From assembly GCA_018873225.1 (NCBI GenBank), contig JAEILZ010000008.1, positions 2,418,001-2,482,000 on the forward strand: 64,000 nt of DNA, written 5' to 3'. A program made the translations under genes and the position numbers. Positions 9,484-19,129 of the stretch are shown one piece after another. How positions within the stretch are numbered: the stretch's first letter is position 1; every line of letters begins with the position of its first letter. The notes beneath the pieces were generated by a model. It worked only from the letters and a program-made list of their open reading frames with translations, had not been told where the DNA came from and ran no database searches. The DNA comes from [Phialemoniopsis] sp. UDSM-2020. Taxonomy: Eukaryota; Ascomycota; Sordariomycetes; Thyridiales; Thyridiaceae.

Positions 9484-11046
9484 TCAGTCCTCGCACTCGG
9501 GATCAAGTATCTGCAGCGCCGGCCGCACGAGGTTGAAGCTCCCAGTGACAAGCACCTGTCCCGGCCTCCTCTTCTCCGCGCATATGCTCCGCACGAACCG
9601 CACCGCCTCGGCGACGTTGTCCGCCACCGCCGTCGCGGTAGCAGGGCTGAGCCCCTTGAACGCCTCGAGCGCCGCCCGCTGCACGCCCAAGTCCCGCGCC
9701 GGCTCGCCCGCCGCCGTGGGCAGCGCGTCGTTGCGGGTAAAGACGGCGAGGTCGAACGCCGTGGCGGCCGCCTCCTCTTCGCCGTCCTCGGCGAGCATGC
9801 TGCGGAGCAGGGCGCCGACGTCGCGCTCCTGCTGGTTGAAGATCAGGACACGCAGGGGCTCGACGTCGTCGACGGACTGCTGCTGCGCCGCCGTGCTCTG
9901 CAGGAACACGCGCGCCACCTCGGCCAGGCTGTCTGCCGTGTGCGCGCCGTCGAGTAGCCACTCCACCCCTTCCTCGCGGATCGTCTCGCACCGGCCGCGC
10001 AGGGTGGCGCCCTTCATCGCCTCCTTGAACGAGTCGGTTATATCCTCTGGAGTCCAGTCTGTCTCCTCTTGTTCTTGGCCCCGTAGGACACGTAGGTGCT
10101 CCCTCGCCGCCGCCGCGGCGACAGCCATGTTATATCGCTGAAACCCACCCTGCAGCTTCGCGCCACTCACGCCCTCCCACTTCTCCACCTTGTCACCATC
10201 CAGTAGGCGCAGGCGTGCTTCCTTCTCCTCCGCCCTACGGCGCAGGACGTCCAGCACACCATCCTGGCCCGGCAGCGAGACCGTAAACGCCGCGCGCGCG
10301 GGCTTGAAGATCCCGGCCTTGTGCCACGCGATCTCCTCAACCGTGGAACCAAGCATAGCGACGTGGTCGATCCCCAACCTCGTGACGACGGCCGCCGTGA
10401 CGGCCTCGGCCGGCAGTATCGCATTGGTCGGGTCGTACTCCCCTCCTATCCCGCACTCGACCACCGCGGACCGGACGCCCTCTTGCAAAAAGACATGGAA
10501 GGCGACGAGCGTGAGGAAGCGGAAATAGAACGGCTTCGTCGCAGGACCGTCGTATCCGCCCTCCGGAGCCGCACCGCCCGCCTCCTCCGCAGCGCGCGTC
10601 AGGCGTGTCCAGATGTCAAACACGGCGCCGGCAAAGACGTCCCTGGGCACCGGCTGCCCGTCGAGCAATATGCGCTCGCGGACCGAGACGACGTGCGGCG
10701 AGGTGTACGTGCCCACTCTCCCCGCTTCTCGTTGCGAGACGAGGATGGCCGTGAGGAAGGCGCATGCCGAGCCCTTCCCCTTAGTCCCGGCGACGTGGAC
10801 GCAGCGCACCCCCCGCCGGGCCAGGTCGGCGGGGTCGTAACCCGCGCGCTTGAGCCACGCGACGACCTCCGGCAGGGCGCGGGCGTTGAGGTCTTCTTTG
10901 CTCGGGGCGGAGGGGCCCGCGCCGGCGAAGAGGTCGGTGACCTCGCGGTTGGTGGAGAGGAGGGAGAGGAGGTGCAGGGCGTTGGGGTAGGTCCGGGGCA
11001 GCTGGGAGGGGGTGAGGCCTGCCCCGGCCGCTGACGTTGTGGACAT
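9484..11046 (-). CDS. Folylpolyglutamate synthase paralogue, intronless (520 aa)
   Basis: A single uninterrupted minus-strand frame gives 520 residues from the ATG at 11046. It is a second Mur-ligase/FPGS family member: P-loop CVHVAGTKGKGS at ~83-93, YTSPHVVSVRERI, PFYFRFLTLVAFHVFLQEGV, VVECGIGGEYDPTN, RLGIDHVAMLGSTVEEIAWHKAGI, WLLDGAHTADSL, VLIFNQQERD and a C-terminal VLVTGSFNLVRPALQIL. All these match the neighbouring copy, but overall identity is moderate and the loops differ, so the duplication is old. Both keep the ATP-binding and ligase motifs. Dihydrofolate synthase is less likely: the length and the FRFLTLVAFHVFL/GGEYDPTN signatures are FPGS-like. The frame is open upstream; an ATG at 11175 would add 43 basic residues resembling a mitochondrial presequence, and the most distal ATG is at 11415. 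It converges with the other FPGS, whose stop is 255 bp away. Confidence 0.88.
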   Translation of the reverse strand: MSTTSAAGAGLTPSQLPRTYPNALHLLSLLSTNREVTDLFAGAGPSAPSKEDLNARALPEVVAWLKRAGYDPADLARRGVRCVHVAGTKGKGSACAFLTAILVSQREAGRVGTYTSPHVVSVRERILLDGQPVPRDVFAGAVFDIWTRLTRAAEEAGGAAPEGGYDGPATKPFYFRFLTLVAFHVFLQEGVRSAVVECGIGGEYDPTNAILPAEAVTAAVVTRLGIDHVAMLGSTVEEIAWHKAGIFKPARAAFTVSLPGQDGVLDVLRRRAEEKEARLRLLDGDKVEKWEGVSGAKLQGGFQRYNMAVAAAAAREHLRVLRGQEQEETDWTPEDITDSFKEAMKGATLRGRCETIREEGVEWLLDGAHTADSLAEVARVFLQSTAAQQQSVDDVEPLRVLIFNQQERDVGALLRSMLAEDGEEEAAATAFDLAVFTRNDALPTAAGEPARDLGVQRAALEAFKGLSPATATAVADNVAEAVRFVRSICAEKRRPGQVLVTGSFNLVRPALQILDPECED

Positions 11047-11175
11047 TCTGCGTGTGTGATACTGGTGGGAGAGAGTGACCAGTATACAAGAGGATTGTAT
11101 GAAGTAGGGTGGTGTCCGGGTTGTGAGGGTTGTGAGTAGATGTGAGATGAGAGGTCGTCCTGTCAGCCGTGACAT
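11047..11175 (-). other. Possible mitochondrial presequence extension of the second FPGS
   Basis: The ATG at 11175 is in frame with that at 11046. The 43 added residues start MSRLTGRPLISHLLTTLTTR and end HQYHTRR; they contain five Arg, many Ser/Thr/Leu and no Asp or Glu, and finish with a basic pair before the next Met. This resembles a mitochondrial targeting peptide. Whether translation starts here, at 11046, or at both is not decided by sequence. Confidence 0.5.
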
Positions 11176-11706
11176 GAGTGAGATTTTCTCTCGTGCCTGG
11201 ACTTGGCTAGAGCGCTGGATGCATGCGTATTTACAGCGATGTGTACATAAGAGTGCATCAAACAGCTTTAATTGTAAAAGTACCCAGTATAAGCAGAGGA
11301 CGCCCGCGGTGGTGAGCTTTGCAGGATGTGATATGTAGAGTGTATGATTTTCATGAGATGTATGAGGTGGGGCGAAAGTAGAATTATACGCATCCGCATC
11401 TCTAAACCACCACACCTTTCATCTTTAATCATGCAACAATAAGTACCTCACGCATCTTGGTTGTGAAGCCTTTCACATATCAGACATATCACCTCCATGT
11501 GCATCACTCAGGCCCGCATCATATACATAAGGGTTCAGAAAAGTCTATTCACTATCTCATACACAGGGAGCCTCCCCCATTCCGGTTCCGTACGCGATTC
11601 TAGCTGTAGGTTCTTCTAGACAGAGACACCGCTTGTATACACTTTTTCATGTTCGATCAAGAGACAAAGGAGAACTCATTTAGGTTTTGTTCAGCTCCTC
11701 CCATGC
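11176..11706. other. Intergenic spacer between FPGS paralogue and MIC60
   Basis: Promoter side of the intronless FPGS and 3' flank of MIC60, both minus strand. The frame of the FPGS remains open to 11415 but the distal part does not look like protein-coding sequence. Nothing else was recognised. Confidence 0.5.
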
Positions 11707-13894
11707 TTACTCAACCTTGAGGCTCTGTAGCCTAGCTTCCGTAGCAATAACCTGTGTGACGCCGATGTTGTTAGCAAGGATGATTCCCATGTGTAGATCA
11801 ATGAAAGAAAAGGGAGAGAAACTCACATCAAGCGCCTGCTGCACCTCCAGAACCTTGCGCACCTCGCCCAGCCAGTCACGGCTCAGCGTCTTGGCCCAGC
11901 CCTTGAGCCCGTTCATCTCGCGCGCCGCGCCGTCCAGGTCGCCCTCCTCAAGCAGGCTCTGCGTGCGCGTCAGCACGCTCTCGACGTCGTCGCCCGCCGC
12001 GTGCCCTTGCTTCTTGAACATGACCTTGCTGAGGATCAAGCTCGAGGCGTGGCTCGCCACGCCCGCATCCTCGGGCAGCAAGCTCGCCTTGCGCACCTCG
12101 GTTGCCACGCGGCGGAACCGGTCGATCAGGTCCGGGGTGGGCGGCAGGCCGCGCTGGTACGAGGCCGGGTTGATCGAGGCGATGGCCGCGTCGACGACGG
12201 GGTCGTCCGAGGCGATCTCCTTGAGGGCCACGAGCTCCTTGATGAAGGGGCGAGGGTGCGTGGCGTCCTCGAGCGTGGCGCGCACGGCCTCGACGGCGAC
12301 GTGCAGCTGCTGAGTGCGCTGGTTGGTGTTGACGACCTCGTTCCAGCCCGTGGTCAGCTTCTCAAGCTCCGACACGGCCGAGGAGAGATCGTTCAGCTTG
12401 CCGAGGCGGCCCTGGCGCTCTTGCTCGACGCGTGCCTTGACATCCTTGGCGAACTGCCTGTTAAGCTCAACCGCCTGCTCGAGCAGCCTGTTCTTGGTCT
12501 TCTCCTCGTTCAGCTGCTGCTCGCGGGCAGTCATGTTCTGGAGGCGCTCATCATAGCTCTCACGGAGCTTCTGCATCTCGTCCTCGAACTGCTGGCGCCA
12601 CTGCGCCTCCTGGGCCACCATGGCGGCCTCGACGCGGGTGACCAGGTCGGTGGCGGCGCGGTCGAAAGCCTCCGTGCGGCCCGTCAGCGACTCGGCGGCC
12701 TTCTTCTCAGCAGCCTCCTTGATAAGTTTGATCTTCTGGCCGACCTTGTTTAGCTCGTTCTTGGCCTTGCCAATAGTCGGGCCGTACTTCTCGTTGGCGT
12801 TGTCGTGGTTGATAACCGTGATGATGTCGTTTAGCATGCGGACAAGGTCCTGAACAACAGGCTCAACGGCGTCGTTGACACCCAGCGGGTCGATCGGAGA
12901 AGCAGGGGGCCAGCGGGAGGGCTCATCGACCTCGGGAGCTTTGAAGGCAGGGGTAGCCGCAGCAGCGGCAGCAGCAGGAGCAGCGGCAACGGCGGCCTTC
13001 TTGGGCTTCTCCTCCTTGGGCGCCGGGGCAGCCTCCTTGGCCTTGGGCTTCTCAGCCTTCGGCTCCTCCTTCTTAGCAGCGGGCTTGGCCTCGTCCTTCT
13101 TCACGGCCTGGACCTTGGCGGCGTTCGATTTAACAGCGCTCGACTGCCGGCTAGACGCCTCGTGATCAGCCACGCGCCAGGACGCACCGCTCTGGGCGGG
13201 GATCTTGACGCTCTCGCCAGTGCTGTTCTGCCTGTTGACACGGTTCGCGATCTGGGGGAAGCGCTTGCGGAAGTCCATCTCCTCGAGGTAGAGAACGGCC
13301 TGCTCGCCAAAGGGCACGTACTCGGTGAAGAAGTCGTGGAAGTTGTCGTTGATGCGCGAGTACCAGACGCCGCCACCAAAGGCCAGGGCGCCGAGGATGG
13401 TCATGGTCAGGACGTAGTTGCGCAGCCGGCGGAAGAAGCCGCGTCGCTTGGGGGCCGGGGGAGGAGGCGGCGGGGGCGTCGTTGATGACGAGATCTCAGC
13501 GGCAGCCAGCTCGGGAGCTGGAGGAGTCAACGGGACATTCTCAGCGGGGATGGTGGCCTCAGCGACGGCTGGTGCAGAGCTTGGGGCTTTGCTGGTGGCT
13601 GCGGTGGTCGTCTCGGAATCGGGGATGGCAGCGGGCTTGGGGTCCAGCTTCTTGTCGTCGGCATAGCATCTCTGTACGTTGAAGGAATGACATGTCAGTG
13701 ACTAGGGAGCTGGTTGAGATGGATTCTGGTCTGGTGGCATGTCGCATGACATGTCCCTCTAAGCAAACAAGAGCTCTCACCTTGCTAATCAGGCCGGCGG
13801 GCCTCACGGCAGCGACTTGCCATTGGCGGCCGGCGGCAGCGGCAAGGGGCCTGCCGCTTAGCGCCCTCGCGGTTCGAAGAGATGTCCGCAACAT
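11707..13894 (-). CDS. MIC60: MICOS complex subunit MIC60 (mitofilin), 667 aa
   Basis: Three exons: 13894-13781, 13671-11827 and 11751-11707, with introns of 109 and 75 nt, both phase 0. The last intron is a multiple of three without a stop, so a naive frame reads through it. MIC60 sits in the mitochondrial inner membrane and shapes crista junctions and contact sites. Exon 1 encodes a basic presequence (MLRTSLRTARALSGRPLAAA). After a Pro/Ala-rich stretch comes a single membrane segment at ~125-141 (VLTMTILGALAFGGGVW) flanked by RRGFFRRLR. An Ala/Lys/Pro/Glu low-complexity linker follows, then a long coiled coil (LNEEKTKNRLLEQAVELNRQ region). The C-terminal mitofilin signature follows, including GLPPTPDLIDRFRRVATEVR, AAREMNGLKGWAKTLSRDWL and the end VIATEARLQSLKVE. 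Length and order match fungal MIC60. Confidence 0.94.
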
Positions 13895-14700
13895 GGAAGC
13901 ATGTGGTGGTGGAGCGGAGCTCTTCGTGGGTTGTTGTGAGGTGGACTGGATGCGTCGTTTCAAGAGTTGGCTGCGAAAATGCATGAGCGAAAATAGTTCG
14001 GCAAAAGCTGGGTACATCAACCCCAGAATTCCGGCTACCAGGGTTAGTCGACGCTACCGTCATAACCCCAACCCCAACCCTTATAAAACTGGACCACATG
14101 GGAAACAGAACCTCGTCAGATTCTCACTCGAAGAAGCAGAGATAATACTAATCTAACGTCTTTCTTGATACCTGACTTTTATATAAATGTGTTACACAGG
14201 GGAACGTTGGTAGTGGGCCACACCGTCGAGATGCAGTCCTGTTATAAGTGTGCTGGTGAACGGTATTATTGCCTCTATATCCTACTATACAACGACGATA
14301 AGACGCTGTAAATGCAATGCCATTCCCTCACCGTATGCGGCATATCGAGACTGAGCACTTCCCTCAACTCTGGGGGAGTTGTATAGACCCCTCCTGTTGC
14401 CTCGCACACATCCTCTCCTCTGTAACCATAAAGACAGCCAACCAGGCAAGGCGTCAAAAATTTGGGCAAAAAAAGGTATTACAAAGTGACTAGAACCATC
14501 CTACCAGCAGACTCCAACGGTAAATCAACATTCCGTGACCCGGTCGGTCGAGAACGGCCAAAGAAGGACAAAACGACTGACAAGTCTATGTCGCAGTCTG
14601 CACACTCGCACAGGCGCCCGGTGATTAGGTTGATGCTCCGGAACAATCTCTGCTCGTTGCTGGTTCTCTCTCGTGAATCTCCCAACATTCAGCAGCCCAT
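13895..14700. other. Intergenic spacer: MIC60 promoter and 3' flank of the Rab5 gene
   Basis: 806 bp. The part next to MIC60 carries a reiterated AACCCC tract (listed separately). No gene was recognised. Confidence 0.5.
14064..14088 (-). promoter_or_regulatory. Telobox-like AACCCC repeat with TATAAAA upstream of MIC60
   Basis: The plus strand reads AACCCCAACCCCAACCCTTA (14064-14083), overlapping TATAAAA (14082-14088). It lies about 170-195 nt upstream of the MIC60 ATG. The tract resembles telomere-repeat-like promoter boxes known in some fungal and plant promoters; function here is inferred. Confidence 0.3.
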
Positions 14701-15619
14701 TTAACAGCTGCAAGCGCCACCTCCCTGGGTATTCGCGTTCTCCGGCGTCAGGTTGACCCCAGCACGCTGACCTGGCCGGGCATGCCTGGGGCCAGCCTGA
14801 TCTAACGGCAGCTTCTTGGCGATGGCCGTGAAGAGCTCCCGCACGTTCTCTGCAGTCTTTGCCGAAGTCTCGAAGAAGAGGAGGCCGGCTTCCTTGGCAT
14901 ATGCCTCGGCATCGGCGGTCGGGATTGCTCGCTTGTCGGGTTGCTCCGTGACCAAATCCAGCTTGTTTCCTGCAAGCGCGATGATGATGTTCTCATTGGC
15001 TTGCCGTTGTAGCTCCTTCACCCAGGCCTTCGCCTTGTCCAAAGATGACTATGGAGCCGAGTTAGTATGCTTGGTCAAGGAAGCCTGCTATGGAGAACCA
15101 CAATGGAGGAGACGCACAGCTTGGGTAATATCGTACACCACTACGGCGCAGTTGGCATTGCGGTAGTACATGGGCGCGAGAGACTTGTAGCGCTCCTGGC
15201 CAGCGGTGTCCCAGATCTCGAACTTGACGGTGGTGTTCTCATCGAGAGAGATGGTCTGGGTGAGGAAAGCGGCGCCGATAGTTGATTCCCGGTACGAGTC
15301 GAATTGGTCCTGAACGGAAAAGGGGCCTAATCAGTATGGGATTTCCAGGCCTAGATAGGGTGTCTTTCTTACCTTGACGAAACGAAGGACTATAGAACTC
15401 TGAATGTCACATGTTAGCAGAAGGAAACAAAGGTGAATGCGCCGCCTCCGGAGCGAAATGTACCTTTCCGACAGCAGACTCGCCTACGCAACAATGTTAG
15501 CATCCTGGATGAAAATGTCAATATGGGTCGAAGAAGGCTAACATACCAAGCAGGACAAGCTTGAACTGTGCAAAGCGGTTGCCCATTCCGCGAGCGCCGG
15601 GGGGACCTCGAGCAGCCAT
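14701..15619 (-). CDS. VPS21: Rab5-type small GTPase (Vps21/Ypt5), 219 aa
   Basis: Five exons on the minus strand: 15619-15547, 15483-15464, 15399-15373, 15309-15118 and 15048-14701. Exon 2 is only 20 nt and exon 3 only 27 nt. The product is a Rab GTPase of early endosomes, controlling vacuolar-protein and endocytic fusion. G1 is GESAVGKS (residues 25-32, split by two introns), the effector region is [10 protein letters not shown] (Rab5 hallmark, ~47-55), and G3 is [12 protein letters not shown] (~73-84). G4 is GNKLDL (~131-136) and G5 is ETSAK. The C-terminus GGGACSC supplies a CXC geranylgeranylation site. Length and motifs are those of a full-length Rab5. It shares an ~820-bp divergent promoter region with the SAC1-type gene. 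Confidence 0.95.
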
Positions 15620-16435
15620 GGCGGATGTTGTGAGAGGGAAGAGACGATGCTGGGGGTTGCACGGGACCGGGGAGGGCGGTCAAAGGCGGCTTCCGCTGTC
15701 GAAAGGGATCGGTTTGGATGGAATCGTCGATAGATGAAACCCAGACTCAATCAGTCGAATTGTTGAAAGTGAGTCGAGGGTTGGAGTGGTAGTGGGGAGG
15801 AGGTCAGAGGTGGCAGTGATGGATCCAGAGTTGAGAAATCGGTGCTGCCTTGAAGTCTTGGGGCTGTGGATGGAGACGATGTAGACCTGCTGAGCCCAGC
15901 AGCACTCGCACACGTCAGGCGTTGCGCCGCCCGTGGGAAGGCCGGCCTCTCGGGGAATCCACTAAAAAACACCGCTGGTTGGGGTGTGGCGGTGGTACCT
16001 GGGTACCCTGCCTGTCCTGAATCAGGGAAGGAGGGCGGGCGGCGAATGAGTGAGCGGGTGACCACATGCTTAGACTGCTTACCTAACCCTTTCTTTTGGC
16101 GGCGTCATTGTCACGTGGGCGTTAATTTGCCTACTAAGTGGAGACCCCTGACCCCTGGCCTTATCTTATCGGACAGGATTGGTGACGCCAGGTCTGGTCT
16201 CAAGTGCTGCATGTGTTAGAGACAGCTTGCGATAAGCTAGGAATTGAAGCAACCTCAACGCTGTATCCTGCTCAAACCCAGCCTTTCGGCCAGCCACCGG
16301 CATACCAGTGGGACTTTCGCACATTCACAATCATGATACGTTAGAAGTGTCGACATCAAAAGTATCCGTCTGATCTCTTTCTCTGTTCCAAGCCATCCGT
16401 TCTCTTGACTGTTCGTCGAGCTCCCTTTTATCACA
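15620..16435. promoter_or_regulatory. Divergent promoter region of VPS21 and SAC1-type genes
   Basis: 816 bp between two head-to-head ATGs. No individual element stands out enough to name; a moderately pyrimidine-rich leader (TCTTTCTCTGTTCC) precedes the SAC1 ATG. Confidence 0.45.
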
Positions 16436-18671
16436 ATGAGCCTCCCTTACCGGGACATCAATGTCCAGGCGGCGCCCGACTGCTACATATTCACATCGCC
16501 CTCCTCTCCCAATGCCCCGGCCCTGACTATCGACCGCCCTACCGGCGATGTGAGACTTGATGACCCCGGTCTGGTCTCCAGAAAGCGCGTCAATCGCGTC
16601 TCCAGTGTCGCCGGTATCCTTGGCATGATCCGTTTAAGACTTGGTAGGTTCTGGGCTGCGATATGGATGTTCCTGGTCCTCGAAGCTAACCACTGCTTCT
16701 TCCAGATAAATATGTCATTGCTATTACAAAGATCCAGCCAGTGGGCCGCCTGCGCGGCCACATGGTCTACAAAGTCATCGCGACCGAGTTCCTACCTATG
16801 CGAGAACGCCAGATCCGCGATCCCGACGAGGACAGGTTCCTGGGCTTGCTCAAGGCATTCATCAAGTCTGGCCCCATGTATTTCTCGTACTCGGTCGACC
16901 TCACCAACAGCTTTCAGCGCCAGTCGCAGCACGACGAAAACACCCCCATGTGGATGAGGGCCGACGATCGCTTCTTCTGGAACAAGTTCATTCAGACCGA
17001 TCTCATTGACTTCCGCATGAGAGGTGCCCGTGGTCAGCCTGGACCGCAGCAAGGTGCCGACCCGTTTATACTGCCCGTGATTTTCGGCATGCTCGAGATC
17101 CACCCGACAACTTTCAAGACCACGCCCCTGACCGTGGCCCTCATTACCCGCCGCTCACGATACCGGGGAGGCACGCGCTATTTCTCCCGTGGCATAGACG
17201 AGGAGGGTCATGTTTCCAACTACAACGAGACAGAGCAGGTCGTTGTCTTGAACGACAACAGGACTGGGCTGGGTGGCTACAGTGGCAGCGCTGATATGCA
17301 GAGTGGTAAGCTGGGAAGCTCCGAGGGGAAGGAGATGCAGATCCTGTCCTACGTCCAGACACGAGGCAGCGTGCCCGTATACTGGGCCGAGATCAACAAC
17401 CTCTCCTACACCCCCAAGCTGCAGATCCGAGGTATCGACTCGGCCTTGTCTGCGGCAGGCGCTCATTTCAGCGAGCAGATCAAGATCTACGGCGACAACT
17501 ATCTCGTCAATCTCGTCAACCAGAAGGGCAGGGAGCAGAGGATCAAGGAAGCATATGAGCAGATGGTTGACAAACTTGTCACGGCCCCCAGGGAGAGCAC
17601 TAAGGGTGACCTCCGCACCGACGAGAAGTTTCACGTCATCGAGGCCGGCTCCTCCAAGCAAATCTTTGATCGCCTGCACTACATCTACTTTGATTATCAC
17701 AGCGAGACCAAAGGTATGCAGATGCACCGCGCCCAGCTGCTCCTCGATCGGATGCAGGACGCTCTCGTGGCCCAGGCCTATTTCCGTGCAGTCGATATGC
17801 CCGCCGGCTTCGACGGCCGCCTCGAGGTCCGCAACCTGCAGACCTCGGTCGTGCGCACCAACTGCATGGACTGCCTCGACCGCACAAATGTCGTCCAGTC
17901 GATGCTCGCCCGCTGGACCCTCGACCGCATGTTTGTCGACCTGGGCATCATGCAGCGCGGCTCCACCTTCAAGGCCGAGGACCCGGCCTTTGAGCTCATG
18001 TTCCGCAACCTCTGGGCCGACAACGCCGACGTCGTCTCCCGCTCCTACTCCGGCACCGGCGCCATGAAGACCGACGTTACCCGTCTCGGCGTGCGCACGC
18101 GCGCCGGCGCCCTGCGCGACGGCCAGGTCGCCGTCTCGCGCTACGCCCGCAACAACTTCCTCGACGGGCCCCGCCAGGACGCCTTCGACCTCTTCCTCGG
18201 CGCCTACTCGCCCGCCACCGCCAGCGTCAGCAACAGCCTCGTGTTTGCCGACACGCGGCCCATCCTCATCCAGGCCATCCCCTACATTCTCGCCTTTAGC
18301 ATCTTCTTTGTCCTCGTCGCCCTCTTCACCAAGCCGCTGCCCGGCTCGGCTGTCCTGCCCACGCGCATCTTCATCCTCTTCTGGACCGGCGCCGCCGCCT
18401 GGTCTCTGCACTTTATCCTCAAGAACGGCATGCTCTTTGTAAGTGTCCCTTCGTCCCACTTCATCAAGTTTCCTGTGCTGACTTGTACGCCTTGAAATAG
18501 GTCAACTGGCCCAAGCTCAACCCGAGGCCGTGGGCGACTGAGGGCTACCACGAGACCATCAGCAAGGTCAGGAAGGATCCCGTTATTGGCGGGCTCGTGG
18601 CACGGCATGAGCGCGGTCTCAGCACGGCGCGCTACCTCAATGCCGAGGAGGGCAAGAAGAGGATTGAGTAA
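16436..18671 (+). CDS. SAC1: Phosphoinositide phosphatase SAC1 (703 aa)
   Basis: Three exons: 16436-16643, 16706-18438 and 18501-18671, with 62-nt introns. Junction one (phase 1) restores LRLDKYVIAITKI; junction two (phase 0) restores GMLF-VNWPKLNPRPW. Sac1 is an ER/Golgi membrane phosphatase that removes phosphate mainly from PI4P. The SAC domain spans most of the protein: IKSGPMYFSYSVDLT, DDRFFWNKF, then the catalytic CX5R loop RTNCMDCLDRTN with Cys456 and Arg462. Two C-terminal membrane segments (ILIQAIPYILAFSIFFVLVA and RIFILFWTGAAAWSLHFIL) anchor it, followed by a short basic tail ending GKKRIE. The length fits fungal Sac1, slightly above yeast's. The order SAC domain then two helices excludes the synaptojanin-like and Fig4 families. 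Confidence 0.94.
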
Positions 18672-19129
18672 AAGGAAGAAAGAAGAAAATGAAGAAAAAG
18701 GGAGAGGGGCTCTGGGATATGTTTGCCCCTACCTACATAGGCTTCAAGTTCAGCCGTCAAAGTAATGTTTTCTATGTTGCAAAACTATACACAACAAGTA
18801 ATAATTCACGTTTATGACATGAGTTTCCGTGCCGAAATGGTGAAGACCTCGTATCGAAATGAGTCGTCATTAATAGTATAGTGTATTTTTAAGGGCGTAC
18901 AATGGAATACATTAAAAGAACAACAAAAGGCCATGTGGGTATCGGATCGCCCTGATGATGGAAAGAAAACAGAGAAATGAAAAATGAAAAGGAGACGTGA
19001 TGTCTGTATCCAAAACCACCTTGGAGGCTACTTCCCACTCTCCAAACAAACTCGTACAAAGCCTTCTACCCTATCTCTTCAATGCTTTTAGTCTCTCTCT
19101 CGTGCGACTCTCATTCTTGTATATCATCG
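18672..19129. other. Convergent 3' spacer
   Basis: 458 AT-rich bases between the SAC1 stop and the stop of the large minus-strand gene; contains both 3' flanks. Nothing else was recognised. Confidence 0.5.

Noticed and set aside
11176..11415. Full 643-codon frame of the second FPGS starting at 11415
   Set aside because: The distal 80 residues have no presequence or family character and lie in AT-richer DNA; starts at 11046 or 11175 are better supported.
14064..14083. Interstitial telomere
   Set aside because: Only three units, and AACCCC/AACCC rather than the TTAGGG array used by most filamentous ascomycetes; kept only as a possible promoter box.
17155..18459. 434-codon minus-strand frame opposite the SAC1 gene
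   Set aside because: Antisense shadow of GC-rich coding DNA; Val/Asp/Gly/Ala-rich with no motif, while the plus strand carries the full SAC1 family sequence and catalytic loop.
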